From a bacterium (GTDB taxonomy: Bacteria > SZUA-79 > Acidulodesulfobacterales > Acidulodesulfobacteraceae): a stretch of DNA of 5,820 nt. A program made the translations under genes and the position numbers. Where the stretch lies: contig JAKACI010000104.1 of assembly GCA_021821565.1 (NCBI GenBank), forward strand, positions 1-5,820, read 5' to 3'. Shown here piece by piece: positions 1 to 4,061 of the stretch (position 1 is its first letter; each line of letters starts with the position of its first letter). Below the pieces are notes generated by a model. It made no database searches. It worked only from the letters and a program-made list of their open reading frames with translations, and had not been told where the DNA came from.

Positions 1-2
1 AT

Positions 3-275
3 ATTCCATTACATACTTTATTTTTAATAACTGAAAAATTAAATATTTCTTTTGATTCACTTATTGATAAATATCATAAAGAAATATACGGCGCTAATTA
101 TAGGAGCATTCTTAATATTAATAATAATATTTTTCTTAAATTTTCAGATGTTGACTTAGATAAAAGCATTGATATAGTAAAAGAAATTTATAAATCCGGT
201 GATAAAAAATTAATTTCAGCTTTAAATAATAACTTAGATATTTATTATTCCCTTTTAAAAAAAGATAAAAGTTAG
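3..275 (+). CDS. C-terminal part of an XRE-family (Cro/CI-type HTH) regulator, partial
   Basis: The frame beginning at base 3 is open from the window edge to TAG at 273-275 (90 residues; the start lies outside). Its first 22 residues, beginning IPLHTLFLITEKLNIS, fit the last two helices of an XRE HTH domain (pattern P.LETL..IA..LNVS.D.L), with Pro, Leu, Ile, Leu and Asn-Ile-Ser in the expected places. The remaining ~65 residues form a lysine- and asparagine-rich, probably helical tail with no motif I recognise; it may be a dimerisation or effector part. XRE proteins bind operator DNA as dimers and often control mobile elements or toxin-antitoxin loci, but no target can be assigned because the DNA-reading helix is not in the window. 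The HTH call rests on a short match and the partner genes are unseen, so confidence is moderate. Confidence 0.55.
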   Translation: MPLHTLFLITEKLNISFDSLIDKYHKEIYGANYRSILNINNNIFLKFSDVDLDKSIDIVKEIYKSGDKKLISALNNNLDIYYSLLKKDKS

Positions 276-301
276 CTTTCCGGACAAATCATATTTACCG
301 T

Positions 302-343
302 AAAAAAGCCCTGACCGCTATTAAAGCAACCGGCTTTCTTTTA
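302..343 (+). terminator. possible Rho-independent terminator of the XRE gene
   Basis: AAAGCC (305-310) can pair with GGCTTT (332-337), with flanking A and T runs that extend the pairing, and the right arm leads into TTTCTTTTA. It lies about 30 bases after the stop of the upstream gene. The loop is long (about 21 bases) and the stem short, so this is only a candidate. Confidence 0.35.
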
Positions 344-380
344 CCCTATACGTTGTTTATATCCTATTTCTTTTTAACGA

Positions 381-407
381 GCCTTAAAACGCAAATTACA
401 AAGGATT
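381..407 (+). repeat. 27-bp direct repeat, copy A
   Basis: The first 18 bases, GCCTTAAAACGCAAATTA, are identical to 792-809, and 25 of 27 bases match overall. The copy lies between the XRE gene and the coiled-coil gene promoter. The two copies flank the 493-756 gene with its promoter. Confidence 0.75.
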
Positions 408-451
408 GCAATATGCAATTAATTAAAAAAGTAAAAGTAAATAAAAAAATA

Positions 452-460
452 TGGTATAAT
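452..460 (+). promoter_or_regulatory. extended -10 promoter for the coiled-coil membrane protein
   Basis: TGGTATAAT is a perfect -10 hexamer (455-460) with the TG of an extended -10, 32 bases before the ATG. No good -35 lies 16-18 bases upstream, which is usual for extended -10 promoters. The ribosome site AGGGG (481-485) follows. Confidence 0.6.
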
Positions 461-492
461 ATCTATAACAAAAATAAAAAAGGGGTTCTATT

Positions 493-756
493 ATGCATTA
501 TATAAATTTAGGTTTGCTTTTAGTTATAGTAGGGCTTGTTATCGGCGTTTATGTTCATACGGACAAAAAGATTGATAAATTATCCAGTGAAATTAAAGAA
601 GTTGATAATAAAATAGACGAAGTTAATAAAACCTTATCTAATAAAATAGACGAAAACAATAAAGCTTTAACAGATAGAATGGACAGGCTATATGATATAC
701 TCGTCCATATGGGGTTTAGAGAAAGGGAACATAGAGATAAAGCAGCTAACGAATAA
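493..756 (+). CDS. small single-pass membrane protein with a coiled-coil tail
   Basis: This 87-residue protein of unknown function is visibly in two parts. Residues about 5-21 (LGLLLVIVGLVIGVYV) form one hydrophobic helix, followed by KK, so the tail most likely lies in the cytoplasm (positive-inside rule). Residues about 25-72 are charged and rich in Lys, Asp, Glu and Asn, with Ile or Leu at coiled-coil spacing. They include an 11-residue tandem repeat, NKIDEVNKTLS (39-49) then NKIDENNKALT (50-60). The end is highly charged (FREREHRDKAANE). AGGGG seven bases before the ATG supports this start, and an extended -10 lies just upstream, so it is probably transcribed alone. The build resembles small membrane-tethered coiled-coil proteins found beside phage and mobile genes, but that likeness is only in shape. 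It could be a scaffold, a holin-like accessory protein or an orphan remnant. Confidence 0.75.
   Translation: MHYINLGLLLVIVGLVIGVYVHTDKKIDKLSSEIKEVDNKIDEVNKTLSNKIDENNKALTDRMDRLYDILVHMGFREREHRDKAANE
607..672 (+). repeat. 33-bp tandem duplication inside the coiled-coil gene
   Basis: Units 607-639 and 640-672 each encode 11 residues; the first 15 bases (AATAAAATAGACGAA) are identical. A 33-base unit keeps the frame and adds one hendecad, so the coiled coil probably lengthened by in-frame duplication. Confidence 0.7.
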
Positions 757-791
757 AAGCTTTATATATATACCTACCCGAACGCTTCCTC

Positions 792-818
792 GCCTTAAAA
801 CGCAAATTAGAAAGAATT
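792..818 (+). repeat. 27-bp direct repeat, copy B
   Basis: This is the second copy of the repeat at 381-407, in the same orientation 411 bp downstream and 35 bp after the stop of the coiled-coil gene. The 18-bp core is identical and two of the next nine bases differ. Confidence 0.75.
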
Positions 819-908
819 TGTTTTTAAAAATATGTCCTGTATCCGTATTTTTCATTAATTTTGAAATAAAAAAAGATTTTGCCCGCCGTCGTCGCAATTT
901 TCAAAAAA

Positions 909-930
909 GTTATCAAGGTTTTTTGATAAC
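909..930 (+). repeat. perfect 8-bp stem hairpin
   Basis: GTTATCAA (909-916) and TTGATAAC (923-930) are exact inverted copies around a 6-base loop. There is no T run after either arm, so it is not a standard terminator. The right arm is also the start of the 922-947 direct repeat unit. Confidence 0.6.
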
Positions 931-1001
931 AGCTTTATCGTTGTTAAAAAACCCGAAGCAGACAGTTTTAAGAAATTTGATAACGGTTTTATCGTTGTCA
1001 A
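922..1001 (+). repeat. direct repeat pair, 54-bp period
   Basis: TTTGATAAC at 922-930 recurs at 976-984. Both are followed by TTTATCGTTGT (from 934 and 988), giving about 23 matches in 26 bases. The second copy can fold as GATAACG against CGTTGTC with one G-T pair. Confidence 0.6.
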
Positions 1002-1227
1002 ATTTCCGTTAAAAAACCGGCTGTTGATTACTTTTTGCTTTGAAAATTGCCAGAGCTTTAATGCTCATCTTTAGCCCGTTTGGTTCACATTTGCGCTTTA
1101 ATTAAAATAGCTTTTTTACAATATATAGTTAGAAAAATTTTAGATCTCTTTTGTGTTTTACTATATATAGTAATTTAAGAAAATAAAGCTTTCATAACCT
1201 ATCAAATAACCGTCGTATTTGCGTTTT

Positions 1228-1320
1228 TAACCCCGTTAAATCCGATACAGGTATAAAAAAACCATTAACCGAAAACAAGACGGCTTAAAATTGATTATAC
1301 GGATTTTAAGCGGGTTTAAA
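1228..1320. repeat. imperfect inverted repeat around a ~55-bp centre
   Basis: The complement of 1228-1244 begins CGGATTTAACGGGG and resembles CGGATTTTAAGCGGG at 1300-1314, with two small gaps. The arms frame a gene-free centre and end beside the 1322-1337 palindrome. This could be a decayed miniature element; support is only the arm similarity. Confidence 0.4.
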
Positions 1321-1321
1321 G

Positions 1322-1337
1322 TGTCCACCGGTGGACA
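1322..1337. repeat. perfect 16-bp palindrome TGTCCACCGGTGGACA
   Basis: All 16 bases are self-complementary, and the site is much more GC-rich than its surroundings. It lies 15 bp past the hicA stop on the minus strand, with no T run, so it is not a classic terminator. It may be a protein-binding site or two abutted insertion-sequence tips beginning TGTCC. Confidence 0.7.
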
Positions 1338-1352
1338 GTAAATAAGGGTATA

Positions 1353-1577
1353 TTATATCTTTATAAATTCTTCCCATGTAATCTTTGCTTGTTTTAAAAT
1401 ACTGTGCAATGTGCCTTTGGCTATTTCTTTATGTAATGGAACGACGCAACCTATATCGCCGTTATCGGTATGTTTTTTTAATACAACATGGCTTCCACGC
1501 TGGCGAACTCTGGAAAACCCAAGTTTTGAAAGTTTATTTATAACATTTTCGCCGGACAAGTTTAACGACTTAGGCAT
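1353..1577 (-). CDS. hicA: HicA-family mRNA interferase toxin
   Basis: HicA toxins are small dsRBD-fold ribonucleases that cleave mRNA and arrest translation until bound by HicB. I take the start at MPKSLNLSG (ATG at 1577), giving 74 residues, the normal family size. An upstream in-frame start would add five residues but has no better ribosome site. The family signature is clear: a first helix with GENVINKLSKLGF, then RQRGSHVVL carrying the catalytic His (His30), the turn with VVPLHKEIAKGTLHSIL, and a last helix ending KITWEEFIKI. Its ATG overlaps the hicB stop by eight bases (ATGCCTAA), so it is translationally coupled to the antitoxin gene, in antitoxin-first order. All key parts are present and it looks functional. 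Confidence 0.92.
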   Translation of the reverse strand: MPKSLNLSGENVINKLSKLGFSRVRQRGSHVVLKKHTDNGDIGCVVPLHKEIAKGTLHSILKQAKITWEEFIKI

Positions 1578-1785
1578 TAACCGCAACCTCAAAAGTAGTA
1601 GTTAACGGCTTTGATATTTCTTCCGTCATAGGAAATTCTTCGAGATATAGTTCCGTTGCCTCTTTAAGATTTATAATAGATTCTTCTATCGAATAGCCTT
1701 GACTTACGGTAGAAACTTCAGGGCAATCGGCAACATAAATATCACCTTCTTTGTGTATAATTGCAGTAAATACTTTTGTAAACAT
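1570..1785 (-). CDS. hicB: HicB-family antitoxin
   Basis: HicB binds and blocks HicA, and in many systems the complex also represses its own promoter. The 71-residue product begins MFTKVFTAIIHKEGDIYVAD and continues CPEVSTVSQGYSIEESIINLKEATELYLEE across two overlapping family blocks. This is the UPF0150/HicB partial RNase H-like fold: two strands, the CPE(V/L)...SQG turn, then the long helix. The tail TTTFEVAVNA supplies a last strand. No ribbon-helix-helix or HTH domain follows, so DNA binding by this short form is uncertain. AGAGG (complement of 1792-1796) lies six bases before the ATG, and an extended -10 lies 38-46 bases upstream. It overlaps hicA by eight bases and the pair forms a two-gene operon. 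Confidence 0.92.
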   Translation of the reverse strand: MFTKVFTAIIHKEGDIYVADCPEVSTVSQGYSIEESIINLKEATELYLEEFPMTEEISKPLTTTFEVAVNA

Positions 1786-1823
1786 TTTAAACCTCTTTTA
1801 AATAAGAAATTATTTTTATAAAT

Positions 1824-1832
1824 ATTATAACA
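1824..1832 (-). promoter_or_regulatory. extended -10 promoter of hicB-hicA
   Basis: On the minus strand this reads TGTTATAAT, a perfect -10 with the TG extension, 38-46 bases before the hicB ATG. The -35 region (TTAAGC at 1847-1852, complement) is weak. Confidence 0.6.
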
Positions 1833-1885
1833 TATCTCTATTAAATGCTTAAAATATTTTTTAAAATCCTAAATAAAGGCAATTT

Positions 1886-1916
1886 TAACGCAAACGAAAC
1901 TGTTTTGCTTGCGTTA
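1886..1916. repeat. strong imperfect hairpin, 14-position stem
   Basis: TAACGCAA (1886-1893) pairs with TTGCGTTA (1909-1916). After one A-C mismatch the pairing continues inward (CGAAA with TTTTG, one G-T pair) to a 3-base loop at 1900-1902. No T run follows on the plus strand, and AAAA follows on the minus strand, so a terminator is unlikely. It lies between the hicB promoter and the attachment site. Confidence 0.6.
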
Positions 1917-1932
1917 TCAAAGTTAATTTTTG

Positions 1933-1976
1933 CGGTAAAGAATCGGTAAAGTTTTTTTTAAAAAACGGTAATAAAG
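1933..1976 (+). repeat. CGGTAA iterons in 11-bp phase
   Basis: CGGTAAAG occurs at 1933-1940 and 1944-1951, and CGGTAATAAAG at 1966-1976. The starts are 11 and 22 bp apart, so all three face one side of the helix. They lie about 95-140 bp before the tRNA 3' half and about 105 bp upstream of the hicB -10, so they could serve recombination or regulation. Confidence 0.55.
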
Positions 1977-2070
1977 AAGTTAATTTAGGATAAAATATAA
2001 AAGTTAGAAAAGTAAGCGTCTGTCTGCCGTTGCTTGTTATTATTGAATTTATAATTTAATACAATGAAAA

Positions 2071-2115
2071 TTGACACGGTAGGGGTCGGCGGTTCGAGAC
2101 CGCCCGTGCCTACCA
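2071..2115 (+). other. attachment-site core: 3' half of tRNA-Val(GAC), copy 1
   Basis: These 45 bases fold exactly as the 3' half of a tRNA: anticodon loop TTGACAC (anticodon GAC), anticodon stem GGTAG, variable loop GGGTC, T arm GGCGG-TTCGAGA-CCGCC, acceptor strand CGTGCCT, then A and an encoded CCA. The loop and variable region match the usual bacterial tRNA-Val(GAC) pattern. The bases before it (ACAATGAAAA) do not contain the CTACC needed for the other stem strand, and there is no D arm, so this is not a working tRNA gene. A fragment starting at the anticodon loop is the classic core copied by tyrosine integrases that insert into tRNA genes, and an integrase remnant follows on the same strand. 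Confidence 0.9.
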
Positions 2116-2181
2116 CTTAAAAACCTTATAAATCCTTAATATCCTGCCTTTAAAAAATGATTGCTATTTTAAAATAAACTA

Positions 2182-2198
2182 TGCTATAATACTATAAT
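2182..2198 (+). promoter_or_regulatory. double -10 promoter just inside the element
   Basis: TGCTATAAT (2182-2190) is an extended -10 and a second TATAAT follows at 2193-2198. The stretch ATGCTATAAT with its A-rich lead is the same as at 3327-3336 in front of the hicB-like pseudogene. Downstream are AGG (2210-2212) and ATG at 2219, opening a seven-codon frame ending at 2242. No real gene follows. Confidence 0.5.
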
Positions 2199-2229
2199 AT
2201 GCTTAAATAGGTTAAAAAATGATAAAAAT

Positions 2230-2248
2230 AATCACATTTTAGCGCACA
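2230..2248 (+). repeat. 19-bp direct repeat, left copy
   Basis: AATCACATTTTAGCGCACA matches 3982-4000 at 17 of 19 positions in the same orientation. It starts 115 bp inside the left tRNA fragment. It begins with the AATCACA half-site that recurs nearby. Confidence 0.65.
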
Positions 2249-2288
2249 CACGATATAGTAAAATCAAGGGTTTTATTAAATATGTTTA

Positions 2289-2304
2289 ATGTGATTAATC
2301 ACAT
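2289..2304. promoter_or_regulatory. perfect 16-bp palindrome, operator-like
   Basis: ATGTGATTAATCACAT is fully self-complementary: two TGTGATTA/TAATCACA half-sites overlapping at the centre. It lies upstream of the integrase remnant and probably binds a dimeric regulator. The TGTGA to TCACA spacing is 4, not the 6 of a CRP site, so a CRP-family protein is not supported. Confidence 0.5.
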
Positions 2305-2495
2305 ATTATTTTTTAAGCTGTTTATTTAGGTTTAAATTTATCAAAAAAACGAACGCTATTAGCCTTATTTTTAATTTTAAATTAATTTTGATATATATTT
2401 TATATATATTATTTCTATATCTTTAAAAAAATAACGTCTTAAATCGTCTATTAAGTGCCTTATTTTTGACATTGTTGATTTTATGCGGGGTTGCA

Positions 2496-2879
2496 ATGGC
2501 AAGTTTATATAAAAGGGGTAATTCAAAGCATTACTGGTATCAGTTCAGACTTGACGGAAAGCAATATAGGGGTTCTACGAAGACGGAAGATAAAAAACTT
2601 GCGGAAAAAATAGCTACGGCAGTTGAATCGGATTATATACGTCAAAAATTCGAGCTTCCGGGTGTGATTAAAAATAATCACAGTTTAAGCACAGTCTGGA
2701 AAGAGTATTTGAAAAATTTAAATAACGCGGAACGGACGATAAAAGTTAAAAAATGGATTTCTATACATTTTTTGCCTATTTTTAGCGATAAGGATATTGC
2801 AGATATTACTCAATCAGAGATTAAAATTTATCAGCTGCAGAGAAAACTTGAAATATTATCAATGCCGAAGAACATTTGA
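2496..2879 (+). pseudogene. int: tyrosine recombinase (phage-type integrase), N-terminal part only
   Basis: Intact integrases of this family are about 350-400 residues and exchange strands at attachment sites with an R-K-H-R-(H/W)-Y active site. This frame gives 127 residues from MASLYKRGN (ATG 2496, after GCGGGG five bases upstream). A TTG ten codons earlier is possible but less likely, because the second integrase also starts MAS(L/I)Y. Residues 1-55 form the arm-binding type domain (WYQFRLDGKQYRGSTKT) and about 65-127 the start of the core-binding SAM-like domain (WKEYLKNL, ERTIKVKKWISIHFLPIF, ITQSEI). Similarity to the integrase at 4225 continues to PKN (about 2873), then stops abruptly and the frame ends two codons later. 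No catalytic residue remains. It lies 380 bp after the tRNA fragment, as expected for an integrase beside its own site. Confidence 0.85.
2663..2682. promoter_or_regulatory. inverted repeat of the TAATCACA motif inside the integrase remnant
   Basis: TGTGATTA (2663-2670) and TAATCACA (2675-2682) are exact inverted copies around AAAA. The site falls in the linker of the integrase remnant. It uses the same half-site as the 2289-2304 palindrome with a wider gap, so it may be a second binding site or chance from coding sequence. Confidence 0.4.
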
Positions 2880-3280
2880 TTGTAGATTTTTTTGAATCAA
2901 ATATTTTTTTTGATGAAGATAAAGAAGAAGATTTAGCAACAATAGAAATAATTGACCAAGCAATAGTAATTGCTGTAGATAATTCTAATAAATTAGTTTT
3001 AGTGCGAAAAATTATCGTTATTGGTCAGGATTCGTTGGATCACTTACCAGATAAAGACGAAAGAAAAAATAAAATACTTTTTGCAATATTAGAAGCTGCT
3101 AATAAAAATTATTACGATATTGATATTCCTATTAAATCAGATATAAAATTCAAAATAAATCTTCAAACTAAAAAAATAGAACGTTTAAAAAAAGTAGAAG
3201 AATTAAAAATAAAAGGCATTGTAATTGCGGTCATTTCCGAAAAGTTACTGTATGATAAAGAAAACTTCCGATATTTTTAA
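2876..3280 (+). CDS. unknown protein, probably a 3' gene fragment fused behind the integrase remnant
   Basis: I do not recognise this protein. The only near start is a TTG at 2876 overlapping the integrase stop, with no ribosome site, while the frame stays open back to 2852. The real start is therefore probably lost and this is the C-terminal part of a larger gene. What can be seen is an acidic opening (FFDEDKEEDLATIEIIDQ), alternating short hydrophobic strands (AIVIAVDNSNKLVLVRKIIVIG), a helix (KNKILFAILEAANKN) and a Lys-rich last third with strand-like IKGIVIAVIS. No signal peptide, membrane segment or catalytic motif stands out. Its codons are unusually A/T-ended even for this window. It lies between the integrase break point and the antitoxin operon on the same strand. 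Confidence 0.45.
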   Translation: MIVDFFESNIFFDEDKEEDLATIEIIDQAIVIAVDNSNKLVLVRKIIVIGQDSLDHLPDKDERKNKILFAILEAANKNYYDIDIPIKSDIKFKINLQTKKIERLKKVEELKIKGIVIAVISEKLLYDKENFRYF

Positions 3281-3327
3281 TAAAAACTTAAAGTATTACT
3301 TTTAATCATACATTATCCCTTAAAATA

Positions 3328-3336
3328 TGCTATAAT
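3328..3336 (+). promoter_or_regulatory. extended -10 promoter of the second hicBA operon
   Basis: TGCTATAAT is a perfect extended -10, 22-30 bases before the ATG at 3358. The ribosome site CGAGG (3346-3350) lies seven bases before that ATG. The -35 region is poor. It would drive the pseudogene and then hicB and hicA. Confidence 0.6.
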
Positions 3337-3357
3337 TCTAATTAACGAGGTGTAAAA

Positions 3358-3503
3358 ATGTTTACAGCAATACTTAAAAATCAGGTTCCTGGTGGATCGG
3401 CTGGATAGAAGAAGTCCCCGTCGTAAATTGTCAGGAAAAAACCAAAGAGGAATTAATAGTTTCTTTAAAAACCGCGCTTAAAGAAGCTTTTAATTATAAA
3501 TAA
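3358..3503 (+). pseudogene. hicB-like (UPF0150) antitoxin gene broken by a one-base deletion
   Basis: The frame from ATG 3358 gives MFTAILKNQ and then runs to an in-frame TAG. Shifting frame near 3384-3387 gives a continuous product: WWIGWIEEVPVVNCQEKTKE, followed by helix residues ELIVSLKTALKEAFNYK and a stop at 3501-3503. Restoring one G in the GG at 3384-3385 would read KNQGSWWIGW and repair the gene to about 48 residues. The Trp-rich strand, the PVVNCQ turn and the helix are the HicB-like pattern, but the product is shorter than usual (about 70) and no HicA of its own follows. The intact hicB starts 30 bases on. Promoter and ribosome site are still good, so the loss may be recent. Confidence 0.8.
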
Positions 3504-3532
3504 TAATTAAATAAATAATATCGGGGTTAATT

Positions 3533-3745
3533 ATGGAAGAAATAATATTTTTAGTGGAAGAAGACCTTGAATCCGGATATACGGCTAAAGCTCTCGGATA
3601 TTCCGTTTTTACGGAAGGGGAAACGATTATGGAATTAAGAAAAAATATTAAAGACGCTCTTGAATGCCATTTTAATAATAAAGCGGATATTCCTAAAATA
3701 ATAAGGCTTCACCAATCCAAAGAAGAAGTTTTTGCATATGCCTAA
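3533..3745 (+). CDS. hicB: HicB-family antitoxin, second locus
   Basis: This 70-residue protein has the short HicB fold. MEEIIFLVEEDLESGYTAKA gives the two first strands. ALGYSVFTEGETIMELRKNI, which overlaps that block by two residues, gives the turn and the start of the long helix running to about residue 48. The end, PKIIRLHQSKEEVFAYA, holds the last strand. This GYTA(K/R)ALG...F(T)EGET subtype differs from the HicB at 1570-1785 (FTAIIHKEG...SQG type), so the two antitoxins are probably not interchangeable. GGGG (3523-3526) lies six bases before the ATG. It is the second gene of the operon and overlaps hicA by eight bases. There is no separate DNA-binding domain. It would neutralise the HicA encoded directly downstream. 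Confidence 0.9.
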   Translation: MEEIIFLVEEDLESGYTAKALGYSVFTEGETIMELRKNIKDALECHFNNKADIPKIIRLHQSKEEVFAYA

Positions 3746-3983
3746 AATCCCGCGTGATATTTCAGGTTTAGAATTAGCAAAACTGCTGTCTAAATACGGC
3801 TATAAAGTTGATTGGCAAAGAGGCAGCCATTTAAGATTAACGACTAATCTTAATAATGCAGAACATCACATAACTATACCAAGTCACGATTATATTAAAA
3901 TCGGAACGCTTAATAATATTCTTGTCGATGTTGCCGGATTTCTCGGAATAAATAAAAAGGAACTGATTGAAAAATTATTTTAA
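3738..3983 (+). CDS. hicA: HicA-family mRNA interferase toxin, second locus
   Basis: This is a predicted ribosome-independent mRNA-cleaving toxin held in check by the HicB upstream. I start at ATG 3738 (MPKIPRDISG, 81 residues), not at the TTG two codons earlier, because MPK matches the other HicA here. Features in order: helix GLELAKLLSKYGYKV, the catalytic loop WQRGSHLRL with His31, strand ITIPSH, the helix-start IKIGTLNNILVDVAGFLGI, and an end helix KKELIEKLF. This is a full-length HicA of the IPRDISG...DVAGFLGI subtype. The ATGCCTAA overlap with hicB couples its translation to the antitoxin. The 19-bp repeat begins in its stop codon region (3982). It looks intact and is the main working cargo of this unit. 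Confidence 0.9.
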   Translation: MPKIPRDISGLELAKLLSKYGYKVDWQRGSHLRLTTNLNNAEHHITIPSHDYIKIGTLNNILVDVAGFLGINKKELIEKLF

Positions 3984-4000
3984 TCACCCTTTAGCGCACA
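3982..4000 (+). repeat. 19-bp direct repeat, right copy
   Basis: AATCACCCTTTAGCGCACA is the partner of 2230-2248 (17 of 19 match). It starts on the last two bases of the hicA stop codon and ends 61 bp before the second tRNA fragment, so the two copies lie near the two ends of the unit. Confidence 0.65.
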
Positions 4001-4061
4001 TAAAAATTATATATGCCTGATTAGTTAATAATTTAAATAAGTTATAAGCTATATATCCACT

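Larger units (their letters stand above)
757..1352. other. 596-bp stretch without a convincing gene, rich in short repeats
   Basis: Open frames here are short, lack ribosome sites and have no recognisable protein character. Visible structure includes a direct repeat shared with 381-407 (792-818), a hairpin (909-930), a 54-bp-spaced direct repeat (922-1001), a 12-bp palindrome ACTATATATAGT (1160-1171), a long imperfect inverted repeat (1228-1320) and a perfect 16-bp palindrome (1322-1337). It reads like decayed mobile DNA or repeat-rich intergenic sequence. I cannot identify a parent gene. Confidence 0.6.
1786..2495. other. 710-bp gene-free regulatory and attachment region
   Basis: No gene is supported here. 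The stretch holds the minus-strand hicB promoter (1824-1832), a 14-bp-stem hairpin (1886-1916), phased CGGTAA iterons (1933-1976), the tRNA-Val 3' half (2071-2115), a double -10 promoter followed by a ribosome site and seven-codon frame (2182-2242), the 19-bp repeat (2230-2248), a 16-bp palindrome (2289-2304) and a very AT-rich tract (about 2380-2430) before the integrase remnant. The sequence between these elements shows nothing I recognise. Confidence 0.7.

Noticed and set aside
281..286. Another IS21-like CGGACA end
   Set aside because: It is a single hexamer without the ~22-bp repeats seen at 5057-5117; 1553-1558 is likewise hicA coding sequence.
688..897. Minus-strand open frame
   Set aside because: It is antisense to the coiled-coil gene, with no ribosome site or recognisable motif.
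692..1012. Plus-strand open frame of 106 codons
   Set aside because: It starts inside the coiled-coil gene in another frame, has no ribosome site, and runs through hairpins and repeats with no protein-like pattern.
1411..1605. Plus-strand open frame
   Set aside because: It is the antisense shadow of hicA and hicB.
2071..2115. A complete functional tRNA gene
   Set aside because: The 3' half is perfect but no complementary anticodon stem, D arm or 5' acceptor strand precedes it; the same holds for 4062-4106.
2289..2304. CRP-type binding site
   Set aside because: TGTGA and TCACA are present but with 4 bp between them, and 10 bp at 2663-2682, not the required 6.
2466..2471. TTGACA as a -35 for the integrase remnant
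   Set aside because: No -10 fits downstream before the ATG at 2496, and a transcript from there would start inside the gene.
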